NCBI GenBank assembly: GCA_017482385.1
Contig: JAFUNI010000016.1
Coordinates: 1 to 64,000, forward strand
Direction of reading: 5' to 3'
DNA length: 64,000 nt
From: Oscillospiraceae bacterium
GTDB lineage: Bacteria > Bacillota > Clostridia > Oscillospirales > Oscillospiraceae
In this document: one piece after another, positions 23,460 to 31,008 of the stretch
Numbering within the stretch: position 1 is the stretch's first letter
Layout of the letters: every line of letters starts with the position of its first letter
Translations under genes and position numbers: made by a program
Notes under the pieces: model-generated
The model's input: the letters and a program-made list of their open reading frames with translations, nothing else
The model's database searches: none
Told to the model about the DNA's origin: nothing

Positions 23460-24650
23460 ATGAACATTCTGATTATCAATGCCGGCAGCTCGTCCCTCAA
23501 GTATCAGCTGATGGACCCCCAGACCGGCGAGGTTTCCGCAAAGGGTCTGTGTGAGCGTATCGGCATTGACGGCCGTCTGAACCACAAGGTTGGTGAGAAT
23601 AAGGTTGTCAAGGACATTCCTATGCCCACCCACTCCGAGGCTATTGCTGCTACTTTGGATATTCTGGTTGACCCCGTGGACGGCGTTATCAAGTCCGTTG
23701 ATGAGATCGATGCTGTTGGCCACCGCGTTCTGCACGGCGGTATGGAATTCTTCGATTCCTGCATCATCAATGACGAAGTTATCAAGGCCATCGAGAAGTG
23801 CATTCCCCTGGGCCCCCTGCATAACCCCGCTAACCTGATGGGTATCCGCGCCTGCCAGGCTGTTATGCCCAAGACTCCCCAGGTCGCTGTGTTCGATACC
23901 GCTTTCCACATGACTATGCCTCCCAAGGCTTACCGCTATGCGATCCCCACCGAGTACTACGAGAATGACTCCATCCGCCGCTACGGCTTCCACGGCACTT
24001 CCCACAAGTATGTTGCCAAGCGTACCGCTGAGTTGGTTGGTAAAAAGGAATTCAAGATGGTCAACTGCCACCTGGGCAACGGTTCTTCCATGTCCGCTGT
24101 GAAGGACGGCAAGTGCCAGGATACCACCATGGGCCTGACTCCTTTGGCCGGTGTTCCTATGGGTACCCGCTCCGGTGATATCGATGCCGCTGTTGTGCAG
24201 TTCATCTGCAACAAGTACGGTATGAGCGTTGACGAGTGCCTGAACATGCTGAACAAGAAGTCCGGTATGCTGGCTATCTCCGGTGTTTCCTCCGACTTCC
24301 GTGACCTGGAAGACGGCTCCAAGAACGGCGATGAGAACTGCACCCTGGCCCGTGACAAGTTCTGCTACGAGGTTGCCAAGTATGTAGGCGCTTATGCAGC
24401 TGCTCTGAACGGTATCGATGTTCTGACCTTTACTGCCGGTGTTGGCGAGAACGACTGCAATGTCCGTGCCGCAGTTTGCGAGTACCTGGGCTTTATGGGT
24501 GTCAAGATCGATCCCGAGCTGAACAGCAAGCGGGGTAAGGAAATGAAGATCTCCACTCCCGACTCCAAGGTTGAAGTTTGGGTCGTTCCTACCAACGAAG
24601 AGCTGATGATCGCTCAGGATACCGCTGAGCTGGTCGCTGCCGCCAAGTAA
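23460..24650 (+). CDS. ackA: Acetate kinase
   Basis: A 396-residue protein from ATG 23460 behind ATAGGAGGC. Acetokinase motifs are intact: NAGSSSLKYQL, GHRVLHGG, DTAFHMTMP, GFHGTSHKYV, MGTRSGDID and FTAGVGEN. The enzyme converts acetyl phosphate and ADP to acetate and ATP, the ATP-yielding end of acetate fermentation. No phosphotransacetylase gene is adjacent. Codon use is strongly biased to C-ending and preferred codons, which suggests high expression. It is a single-gene unit with its own promoter and terminator. Confidence 0.95.
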   Translation: MNILIINAGSSSLKYQLMDPQTGEVSAKGLCERIGIDGRLNHKVGENKVVKDIPMPTHSEAIAATLDILVDPVDGVIKSVDEIDAVGHRVLHGGMEFFDSCIINDEVIKAIEKCIPLGPLHNPANLMGIRACQAVMPKTPQVAVFDTAFHMTMPPKAYRYAIPTEYYENDSIRRYGFHGTSHKYVAKRTAELVGKKEFKMVNCHLGNGSSMSAVKDGKCQDTTMGLTPLAGVPMGTRSGDIDAAVVQFICNKYGMSVDECLNMLNKKSGMLAISGVSSDFRDLEDGSKNGDENCTLARDKFCYEVAKYVGAYAAALNGIDVLTFTAGVGENDCNVRAAVCEYLGFMGVKIDPELNSKRGKEMKISTPDSKVEVWVVPTNEELMIAQDTAELVAAAK

Positions 24651-24664
24651 TATCGCTTTTCTGA

Positions 24665-24692
24665 AAAAGACCCGCCATGGCGGGTCTTTTTT
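24665..24692 (+). terminator. ackA terminator
   Basis: AAAAGACCCGC/GCGGGTCTTTT stem with a CATG loop and trailing T. Confidence 0.9.
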
Positions 24693-24715
24693 GCTACAAT
24701 TTCCCGGGAAAGCAC

Positions 24716-24774
24716 TTGACAGAAGGTATGTGTATCGGTATAATATTATCGATACTTGCGGTGATGAACACCGC
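24716..24774 (+). promoter_or_regulatory. ldh promoter, flanking inverted repeat and leader hairpin
   Basis: TTGACA (24716-24721), 17 bases, TATAAT (24739-24744). GTATCG (24732-24737) and CGATAC (24750-24755) form an inverted repeat around the -10 box, a possible operator. The leader then holds a GCGGTG/CACCGC hairpin (24758-24774) before AAGGAGC. Confidence 0.7.
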
Positions 24775-24800
24775 GATTAAATATTAAGGAGCTTTCAATT

Positions 24801-25745
24801 ATGAGCAAGATTACTGTGATCGGCGCAGGCAGCGTGGGCGCTACTGTTGCAAACGATTTAATGGTCCAGGGCGTTGCTACTGAGATCGTTTTGGTGGATA
24901 TCAATACCAAGAAGGCCTATGGTGAAGCATTGGATATTTACCAGGGTGCGCCTTTCCATTCTCCTGCTGTTGTTCGCTCCGGTGACTATGAAGATGCTGC
25001 CGGTTCTGATATTGTTGTCATCACTTGCGGCGTTGCCCGTAAGCCCGGTATGAGCCGTCTGGACCTGGCACAGACCAATGTGAACATCCTCAAGGATGTG
25101 GCTAAGAATGTTGTGCAGCACGCGCCCAAGGCCGTTTATGTGATCGTATCCAACCCTGTGGATGTGCTGACCTATGTGTTCCATAAGATCTCCGGCCTGC
25201 CTGAGAATCAGATCATCGGCTCCGGCACGATTTTGGATACCAGCCGCCTGCAGTCCGAGCTTGCCAAGCGCTTCCATATCAGCCCCAAGAATGTCCATGC
25301 CCATGTCTATGGCGAACACGGCGACAGCTCCTTCGTGCCCTGGTCCTTGGCTACCATCGCCAATAACCATATCGATGTGTATAAGGAGAATTCTCCCGAT
25401 AAGGAATGCATTAACTGGAATCAGGACTACGAAGAGGTCGAGACCTTCGTGAAGAAGTCCGGCGGTGTGATCATTGAGAATAAGGGCGCAACCTTCTATG
25501 CGGTGGCAATGTCCGTTTGCCATATCTGTAAGTGCATTTACGCCGGCGCCGGTACCGCGCTGACTGTGTCCACCATGATGCACGGCGAGTACGGTGTGGA
25601 CGATGTGTGCCTGTCTACCCTGGCTCTTGTTGACCGTAAGGGTGTCCGGGGCAAGATCCTCAACAGACTCACCGATGCGGAAGTTGCAAAGCTTCAAAAC
25701 AGTGCCAACAAGCTGAAGGATGTCATTGCGCAAATCCAACTGTAA
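24801..25745 (+). CDS. ldh: L-lactate dehydrogenase family (LDH/MDH) enzyme
   Basis: The 314-residue oxidoreductase has GAGSVGATVAND for NAD binding, the catalytic pair D/H with GEHGDSSF, and DTSRL for substrate carboxylate binding. It looks LDH-like overall and keeps the threonine in KGATFY. However the specificity loop reads ARKPGMSR, with arginine where classical lactate dehydrogenases have glutamine (NQKPGETR), the residue that in textbook work switches preference to oxaloacetate. Related clostridial genes are usually annotated as LDH. The strong promoter and biased codons fit a fermentative NADH sink. Substrate should therefore be called lactate/malate-type, undecided. Confidence 0.85.
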   Translation: MSKITVIGAGSVGATVANDLMVQGVATEIVLVDINTKKAYGEALDIYQGAPFHSPAVVRSGDYEDAAGSDIVVITCGVARKPGMSRLDLAQTNVNILKDVAKNVVQHAPKAVYVIVSNPVDVLTYVFHKISGLPENQIIGSGTILDTSRLQSELAKRFHISPKNVHAHVYGEHGDSSFVPWSLATIANNHIDVYKENSPDKECINWNQDYEEVETFVKKSGGVIIENKGATFYAVAMSVCHICKCIYAGAGTALTVSTMMHGEYGVDDVCLSTLALVDRKGVRGKILNRLTDAEVAKLQNSANKLKDVIAQIQL

Positions 25746-25783
25746 AAAAATCCCGCGTGTTCGGTCTAACACGCGGGATTTTT
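25746..25783 (+). terminator. ldh terminator
   Basis: AAAAATCCCGCGTGTT/AACACGCGGGATTTTT, a 16-base stem with a six-base loop. Confidence 0.9.
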
Positions 25784-25793
25784 ATACCTTGTT

Positions 25794-25842
25794 GTCATTG
25801 CGAGAACCCCGAGCGAAGTCGAGGGGGACGTGGCAATCTCCT
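25794..25842. repeat. Dispersed intergenic repeat, copy 1
   Basis: GTCATTGCGA at one end and GTGGCAATCTCCT at the other, with an inner inverted GAACCCC.GAG/CTC-type core. The same ends recur at 28109-28149 and, degraded, at 29467-29523. Confidence 0.6.
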
Positions 25843-25857
25843 GTACTGCAGGGGTGA

Positions 25858-26586
25858 TTACTCTTCCCAGTTGTGCCACACGTTCTGCACATCGTCGTCA
25901 TCTTCCATAGCGTCGATGAGCTTCTGCATCTGGGTAGCCTGCTCTTCGGATTCCAGCTTCTGATAGTTCTGGGGAACCATCTCGATCTGCGCGGAAACGA
26001 AGTTGTACTTATCCAGCTTGGCAACAACGTCGTTGAAATCGTCGGGGAGGGTGTAGATGGTGAAGCAATCTTCCTCAGCTTCGAAATCATCAGCGCCTGC
26101 GTCCATTGCGTCCATCATAACTTCTTCTTCGTCGTAGTCGCCATCTTCGTTGTCGATGACCAGCACGCCCTTCTTGTCAAAGCTCCAGGCCACACAGCCG
26201 GAAGCGCCCAGGTTGCCGCCGAACTTGTCGAAGTGATGGCGCATAGAACCTGCGGTACGGTTGCGGTTGTCGGTCATAGTTTCTACGATCACAGCAACAC
26301 CGCCGGGGCCGTAGCCTTCGTAGGTAATGGTTTCATAACTGTCGCCGCCACCACCGCCTGCAGCCTTCTCCAGGCAGCGCTTGATGTTATCGTTGGGCAT
26401 GTTAGCAGCCTTAGCCTTGGTGATGACAGTAGCCAAACGGGAGTTGTTGGCGGGATCGGTGATGCCGCCGCCCTCCTTCACAGCCACGATCAGCTCCTTG
26501 GCGATCTTGGTAAAGGCGGCAGCGCGCTTGGCGTCCTGTGCGCCCTTGGTCTTTTGGATGTTATGCCATTTGGAATGTCCGGACAT
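25858..26586 (-). CDS. yebC: YebC/PmpR family DNA-binding or translation factor
   Basis: The 242-residue protein starts MSGHSKWHNIQ and has the full-length YebC fold: GPGGVAVIVETMTDNRNRT and GCVAWSFDKKGVL are family hallmarks. The family was described as transcriptional regulators; more recent work links some members to relief of ribosome stalling, so the name should be taken broadly. The gene is monocistronic in appearance, leftward, with a dispersed repeat right after its stop. Confidence 0.9.
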   Translation of the reverse strand: MSGHSKWHNIQKTKGAQDAKRAAAFTKIAKELIVAVKEGGGITDPANNSRLATVITKAKAANMPNDNIKRCLEKAAGGGGGDSYETITYEGYGPGGVAVIVETMTDNRNRTAGSMRHHFDKFGGNLGASGCVAWSFDKKGVLVIDNEDGDYDEEEVMMDAMDAGADDFEAEEDCFTIYTLPDDFNDVVAKLDKYNFVSAQIEMVPQNYQKLESEEQATQMQKLIDAMEDDDDVQNVWHNWEE

Positions 26587-26644
26587 ATTTCTTTCTTCCC
26601 TTCAAAAAATATCGCAACTATTTTAGCACCACAGACCGGAAAAA

Positions 26645-27415
26645 TCAATAGAATTTCATACAGTCACAGTGGTTTTTCGAGATTTTTACATGGATATGGG
26701 GGAATGCAGCCTGGATTTTCTCTGCCAGCACAGTCACCACAGGATTCTCCGTATGGAAATGACCGGCATCGATCATATTGATACCCAGCATTTGCGCATC
26801 CCAAAATTGATTGTACTTCACATCAGCAGTGACAAAGGTATCGCACCCGGCTGCTGCTACAGCGGCCAATTCAGAGCCGCAGGAGCCACCGCCCACGGCA
26901 ACCTTGCAAACTTCCTTGCCGCCGTCTGCATACCGCAGACCGGCACAGCCCAAATTTGCTTTCACCTTGGACAAAAAATCCTCCAAAGATTGGGTATCCA
27001 TCTGTCCTTGCCGCAAAAGGCCATAGGGATCAGCAGAGAGCTTCTGAATCTCGTACAAACCCAAGCGCGCAGCCAAAGTGTCATTGACACCGCCCTCGGC
27101 GCAATCCAAATTGGTGTGGGCATTGACAGCGGAAATGTTGTGAGCCATCAACTCCAAGATAGCCTGTCCGTAGGTAGTCTGATCTGTCACAGATGTGATG
27201 CTTCCGTGAATGATGGGGTGATGGGTCACCAGCAGGTCAGCGCCTTCTGCCACAGCCTCCCGGCATACAGAGGGAAAGGGGTCGAGGGCAACCAGAACGG
27301 TTTTAACCTCCTTGTCGGCACGACCGCACAAAAGGCCTACATTGTCCCCCTCCATTTTTAAAGTGGGGGGCGCAATGGACTCAACAAATTGTAAAATATC
27401 CTGAACGGTAGTCAT
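26645..27415 (-). CDS. Nif3-like dinuclear metal protein
   Basis: This 256-residue protein carries the metal ligands of the Nif3/YqfO family: LVTHHPIIHG near 64, NAHTNLDCAEGG near 98, and GHFHTEN near 225. The family forms hexameric rings with two metals per subunit. It is annotated as GTP cyclohydrolase-like but its reaction is unsettled. It is shorter than YqfO proteins that carry an inserted PII-like domain (about 370). Its start overlaps the stop of trmK by four bases (ATGA-type coupling), a pairing conserved in many Gram-positive bacteria. Confidence 0.85.
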   Translation of the reverse strand: MTTVQDILQFVESIAPPTLKMEGDNVGLLCGRADKEVKTVLVALDPFPSVCREAVAEGADLLVTHHPIIHGSITSVTDQTTYGQAILELMAHNISAVNAHTNLDCAEGGVNDTLAARLGLYEIQKLSADPYGLLRQGQMDTQSLEDFLSKVKANLGCAGLRYADGGKEVCKVAVGGGSCGSELAAVAAAGCDTFVTADVKYNQFWDAQMLGINMIDAGHFHTENPVVTVLAEKIQAAFPHIHVKISKNHCDCMKFY

Positions 27416-28062
27416 AGTGCTTTCTCCAATTCCAATAGAATCTGCTTTTTCTCTGCATCATCGGTGTGGGCAGTGGCAATCCGCAAACCTTCCGCTACCC
27501 ACTTTCGATAAGCAACGGCTTCCTCTGATTCAATTAGGGCAGGGGGGATGTAGCATTGTGCCGGGGTCAGCTTGGGGTAGTCCGGCTGCCAAAGAACCTC
27601 CATCACAGTATAGAGGAATTTGCCATCCTTCAAGACTTTTTCTTGGGCAATTCGCCAGCCGGTATCAGACAAATACTTCCGCAGCAGCGGTGTCTTGGAT
27701 TGGCATTGCAGGATCAGCCGATACTGCTTGCTTTGCAGCCAGGGTGCGGAGGAGAGAATGGATACCATCGTATCCCCACCCATTCCGGCGCATACCATGG
27801 TGTCAAACTCCCGGGGGATGTTCCGTACACCGTCGGAAAGATAAAAGCTGATTTTGTCCCGCACACCGAATTTCTCACTGTTGCGGACAGCGCTTTGCAG
27901 AGGTCCTTCATTGATGTCAGATGCGATTACTGCGCTGGCAATGCCCTTATGCAGCAAATAAATACCTAAGTACCCGTGGTCGCAGCCGATATCCGCCACC
28001 CGGTCACCGGGGGCAACGAAGCTGCAGCAGGCCAAGAGCCGGCTTGACAGGGGGATCTTCAT
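27412..28062 (-). CDS. trmK: tRNA (adenine(22)-N1)-methyltransferase
   Basis: A 216-residue SAM-dependent methyltransferase with motif I VADIGCDHGYLGIYLL, motif II-like SAVIASDINEGPL and the family-specific VCAGMGGDTMVSIL. TrmK methylates N1 of A22 in the D-loop of certain tRNAs. The C-terminal helical domain (155-216) matches the TrmK coiled-coil extension. GAGGTAAGTGT precedes the start. Co-transcribed and translationally coupled with the Nif3-like gene. Confidence 0.85.
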   Translation of the reverse strand: MKIPLSSRLLACCSFVAPGDRVADIGCDHGYLGIYLLHKGIASAVIASDINEGPLQSAVRNSEKFGVRDKISFYLSDGVRNIPREFDTMVCAGMGGDTMVSILSSAPWLQSKQYRLILQCQSKTPLLRKYLSDTGWRIAQEKVLKDGKFLYTVMEVLWQPDYPKLTPAQCYIPPALIESEEAVAYRKWVAEGLRIATAHTDDAEKKQILLELEKAL

Positions 28063-28108
28063 ACACTTACCTCATAAAAATACCATCCCGGCGAAACACA
28101 ATACACGC

Positions 28109-28149
28109 GTCATTGCGAACCAGTCCGCAGACTGGTGTGGCAATCTCCT
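28109..28149. repeat. Dispersed intergenic repeat, copy 2
   Basis: GTCATTGCGA ... GTGGCAATCTCCT with a perfect ACCAGTC/GACTGGT hairpin in the middle. Same ends as copy 1 but a different core. Confidence 0.6.
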
Positions 28150-28205
28150 CCCTGAATAGGGATTCCGCAAGGCTGTGTTTATCGCAAACGGGATGGTGTG
28201 GGATC

Positions 28206-28442
28206 TTACTTTTCTGCCTTTTCAGCCTGGTCAGCCTCATAGGCCTCCAGGAAGTGATTCAACTGAGCCAGGAAAGGCTCGCAGTCGATGCCGTGAACAG
28301 CGCAGGCTTCCTCCACGGTCTCACCGCGGGAAGAGGGGCAGCCCAGGCAGTGCATACCGATTGCGAAGAACAAAGGCGCAGCGTGGGGTGCGATGTCCAA
28401 AACATCACCGATAATGGTTTCTTTTTCAATTTTAACAGCCAT
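28206..28442 (-). CDS. DUF1858 redox-disulfide domain protein
   Basis: The 78-residue protein is read from ATG 28442 with AGGAGGTCATATT before it. The domain is DUF1858, also called the hybrid-cluster-protein-associated redox disulfide domain: TIIGDVLDIAPHAAPLFFAIGM, then HCLGCPSSRGETVEEAC with a CxxC pair. The cysteines are expected to form a redox-active disulfide or bind a metal. No hybrid cluster protein gene is next to it. The end is lysine- and glutamate-rich. It is divergent from yitT, 145 bases apart. Confidence 0.85.
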   Translation of the reverse strand: MAVKIEKETIIGDVLDIAPHAAPLFFAIGMHCLGCPSSRGETVEEACAVHGIDCEPFLAQLNHFLEAYEADQAEKAEK

Positions 28443-28587
28443 AATATGACCTCCTAATCTTTTTCTTGCCATATTATAACCGCTCTTGCAGAAAAAAACA
28501 AGAGGGAAAACGCAATATCTATTCCGTTGACAGGAGGTTTCTTTTTGTGTACAATGCAGATATCCTGAAATAGGGGAGAGATAGAGA

Positions 28588-29424
28588 ATGAAGAAACTGT
28601 TTAGTACCCTGGCCATGGTCCTGCTGGCATTCGCTTGTGCAGTGAATTACTGCTTGTTTGTGTTTCCAGGGAAATTTGCCCCTGCGGGTGTGGACGGCGT
28701 GTGCACCATGATCGGTGATGTGCTTGACATCAATATGGGTTACTTTGCCCTGTTGCTGAATATTCCGCTGATTATCTGCGCACTGCTGTTTCTGAACCGG
28801 GATTTTGCGGTGAAAAGTACTGTCTTTGTAATAGCTTTTTCTGTGTCTGTGATTTTTGTGAAGCGGTTAGACCTTTCGGCCTACTATTTACCCGCAGGTA
28901 TTTTTCCACCCATTGCCGGTGGCGTGGTTCGGGGAATGCTGTATTTTATCACAATCAAACTTAACGGCTCTGCCGGCGGCATTGACATTATCTCTGCCCT
29001 TATTAAGCGGAAGAAGCCCCACCTCAACCTGATGACCATTATCTTTGTGGTGAATATGTTGATTGCCTGCAGTTCCTTCTTTGTCTACGGAAGAAAGTTT
29101 GAACCTGTGGTTTGCAGTATTATCTATGCCTTTATCACCAGTACTGTCTGTGATAAGCTCCGGGGAATGGGCAATGAAACGGTGAAATTTGAAATCATCA
29201 CCCAGGAGCCGGAACGGCTGTGTGCAGCCATTACCGGAAATCTGCACCAAAAGGCTACCATCATCGATGCCCACGGTGCTTACTCCGGCAGTGAGACCAA
29301 GATGGTTATGTGCGTGGTGAAGAAGAAGGATGTACCCTATGTGGAGGAACTGATCAAACAGGAAGATTGCGTGACCTTCAAAAGCGCAGTGTCCGATTCT
29401 GTTACGGGCGTTACATATTTATAA
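28588..29424 (+). CDS. YitT family membrane protein
   Basis: This 278-residue protein has five or six membrane segments in the first 190 residues (for example LFSTLAMVLLAFACAVNYC and VFVIAFSVSVIFV), including the family's glycine-rich GGVVRGMLYF and NGSAGGIDII. A cytoplasmic DUF2179 domain follows (195-278: GAYSGSETKMVMCVVKKKD). YitT proteins are widespread Gram-positive membrane proteins of unknown transport role. The start follows GGGGAGAGATAGAG. A terminator lies six bases after the stop. Confidence 0.8.
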   Translation: MKKLFSTLAMVLLAFACAVNYCLFVFPGKFAPAGVDGVCTMIGDVLDINMGYFALLLNIPLIICALLFLNRDFAVKSTVFVIAFSVSVIFVKRLDLSAYYLPAGIFPPIAGGVVRGMLYFITIKLNGSAGGIDIISALIKRKKPHLNLMTIIFVVNMLIACSSFFVYGRKFEPVVCSIIYAFITSTVCDKLRGMGNETVKFEIITQEPERLCAAITGNLHQKATIIDAHGAYSGSETKMVMCVVKKKDVPYVEELIKQEDCVTFKSAVSDSVTGVTYL

Positions 29425-29429
29425 ATAAT

Positions 29430-29460
29430 AAGGCTCCCTTGTACAAAGGGAGCCTTCATT
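29430..29460 (+). terminator. yitT terminator
   Basis: AAGGCTCCCTT/AAGGGAGCCTT stem with a short GTACA loop, followed by CATTT. Confidence 0.75.
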
Positions 29461-29466
29461 TCTGCG

Positions 29467-29523
29467 GCATTGCGAGAACTCAAAGGCCCTCTTGCCTAAA
29501 GGGGCAGTTACCGCGTGGCAGTG
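29467..29523. repeat. Dispersed intergenic repeat, copy 3 (degenerate)
   Basis: GCATTGCGAGAAC ... GCGTGGCAGTG keeps the outline of the GTCATTGCGA/GTGGCAATCT repeat but with many changes. Confidence 0.4.
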
Positions 29524-29533
29524 ACTGAAGGAT

Positions 29534-30454
29534 TTATTGGGAGATTCTCTCCCTGCACTTATTTGCCCGTGCGCGGGGCAAGTCCACTTCTGCTTCAAAT
29601 CCTTGGATTTTTAGGTTGCCCGCAATCTGATTATAAATCTCATATGCTTTGGCGTAGTTTCCCAGTTCCTCATAGCAGCAAGCCATAGACCAGGCCGCCG
29701 CCGTCCAATCGGGCTCCATTTCCAATGCCCGTTCCCAATGTGGGAATGCTTTATCGTAGTGTTTAGTAGCCCGTAGCACGTCGCCGGCGTATATGTGCAG
29801 CATAGCACTCTCTGGGAATTTTTCTTCTGCCTTTTTTATCCATTTCCAAGCGGTATCATAATCTTTAGCAAAGAAATATGCTTGTATCAGGCATATCCAT
29901 TCCTGCAACTCAATGCTGTCCGCCTCTACAAGCGGCAGGAATTTTTCGATGCACTCCTGGTTTCGACCGATCTGGGAAAGGAAATATATTTTTTGCCGCT
30001 GTGTTGCCCAGTAGGCCTCCGGGGCTTCTGCCGGTCCTTGCTGGATTGCTTGGTTGAAAATCTCTTCCGCTTTTTTGATGCATACCTGCATCATTTTCTG
30101 GTAGAGGAAGCCGTAGCTTCGCAAATCCTCTGTGGTGTGTTCGCCGGACTTCAGCAATTTCTTGTACTCCACATCTGCCCGAAGAAAGTCTTCCGGTTTG
30201 TGACTGTTTTCAAAGACACTGCATAACCGCTGGGCGTAGTTAGCGTAGGCGACACTGGTTTCTTTATACAGGTCATCGATAGTGACACAATACAGCGCCG
30301 CAATCTTCGGGAGAATGGTTACATCCGGCAAGGTGGTGTTGCATTCCCAACGAGATACTGTCTGTGTGCTGATACCCAAAGCTTCTGCAGCCTGTTCCTG
30401 CGTTAGGTTTTTGGCAATACGCAATCGTTTCAAATTCTTGGAGAATACAGTCAT
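29534..30454 (-). CDS. XRE regulator with TPR-like C-terminal domain
   Basis: This 306-residue protein starts with a canonical Cro/CI domain (LKRLRIAKNLTQEQAAEALG, STQTVSRWECNTTLPDVTIL). From about residue 90 on it is all helical pairs of tetratricopeptide type, such as AMLHIYAGDVLRATKHYDKA and AAWSMACCYEELGNYAKAYE. TPR parts in such regulators often bind peptides or partner proteins, so a sensing role is possible. There is no linked target operon: a terminator lies on the left and a tRNA region on the right. Confidence 0.8.
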   Translation of the reverse strand: MTVFSKNLKRLRIAKNLTQEQAAEALGISTQTVSRWECNTTLPDVTILPKIAALYCVTIDDLYKETSVAYANYAQRLCSVFENSHKPEDFLRADVEYKKLLKSGEHTTEDLRSYGFLYQKMMQVCIKKAEEIFNQAIQQGPAEAPEAYWATQRQKIYFLSQIGRNQECIEKFLPLVEADSIELQEWICLIQAYFFAKDYDTAWKWIKKAEEKFPESAMLHIYAGDVLRATKHYDKAFPHWERALEMEPDWTAAAWSMACCYEELGNYAKAYEIYNQIAGNLKIQGFEAEVDLPRARANKCRERISQ

Positions 30455-30585
30455 ACTATTTTGTTCCTTTCGAATATTTAGAAGCTTCTTACTTCATTAT
30501 AACGAAAGGGCGAAATAAGTCCATATCTTGATTTGCGAGTAGTGTCTTAAATTTTGATTAGTATTTAGCACGGTTTTGTTGCACG

Positions 30586-30736
30586 TACGCCGAAAGCTTT
30601 TGATTTGCCTGTGGCAAATGTACGCCGAAGGAACTCGTGCAATTTGCCGCAGGCAAATTGTAAGGATCCGCTACGGCAAGCCTCCGCGGGCAACGCTCAT
30701 CCGCGTTGCATTTATGATCTTCGAGTCCCCGGCGTA
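30586..30736. repeat. Element with tRNA-Arg-like inverted ends
   Basis: The gap between the XRE-TPR gene and tRNA-Arg holds TACGCCGAAAG (30586-30596), TACGCCGAAGGAACTCG (30621-30637) and, inverted, CGAGTCCCCGGCGTA (30722-30736). These imitate the 3' end of the adjacent tRNA-Arg (TACGCCGAAAGGGACTCG on this strand). Internal TTTGCC/GGCAAA inverted pairs and GC-rich blocks lie between. It looks like a small palindromic element with tRNA-derived ends, or debris of past integrations into the tRNA. Confidence 0.5.
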
Positions 30737-30737
30737 T

Positions 30738-30775
30738 AAAAATATGGGATAGGCAAAAGCCTATCCCATATTTTT
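30738..30775 (-). terminator. tRNA-Arg terminator
   Basis: A 16-base stem AAAAATATGGGATAGG/CCTATCCCATATTTTT with a six-base loop, starting directly at the tRNA 3' end on the minus strand. Confidence 0.9.
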
Positions 30776-30851
30776 GGTACGCCGAAAGGGACTCGAACCC
30801 CCGACCTACTGGTTCGTAGCCAGTCACTCTATCCAACTGAGCTATCGGCGC
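30775..30851 (-). tRNA. tRNA-Arg(ACG)
   Basis: The minus strand folds into a full cloverleaf: acceptor GCGCCGA/TCGGCGT (one G-U), D-arm GCTC..GAGT, anticodon stem ACTGG/CCAGT with loop CTACGAA, and T-arm GGGGG-TTCGAGT-CCCTT. The anticodon is ACG, which is deaminated to ICG and reads CGU/CGC/CGA. The CCA end is encoded. The gene stands alone, followed at once by its terminator and, further on, by sequences imitating its 3' end. Confidence 0.95.
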
Positions 30852-31008
30852 ATACACACTTTTCTCAAGTGCCAAAGTATAATAACACATCTAAAATCAA
30901 AATGCAAGCCTTTTTTTCGGAATTTTCACATATTTTTCTAAATGCCTCCGACCTTGACATAAAAGCGCCCGTTGTTGTAAAATAATCAGACAAAAAGGAG
31001 GTGTGCCC

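Noticed and set aside
30558-30890. Leftward 110-codon frame across tRNA-Arg
   Set aside because: It overlaps a certain tRNA gene and its terminator.
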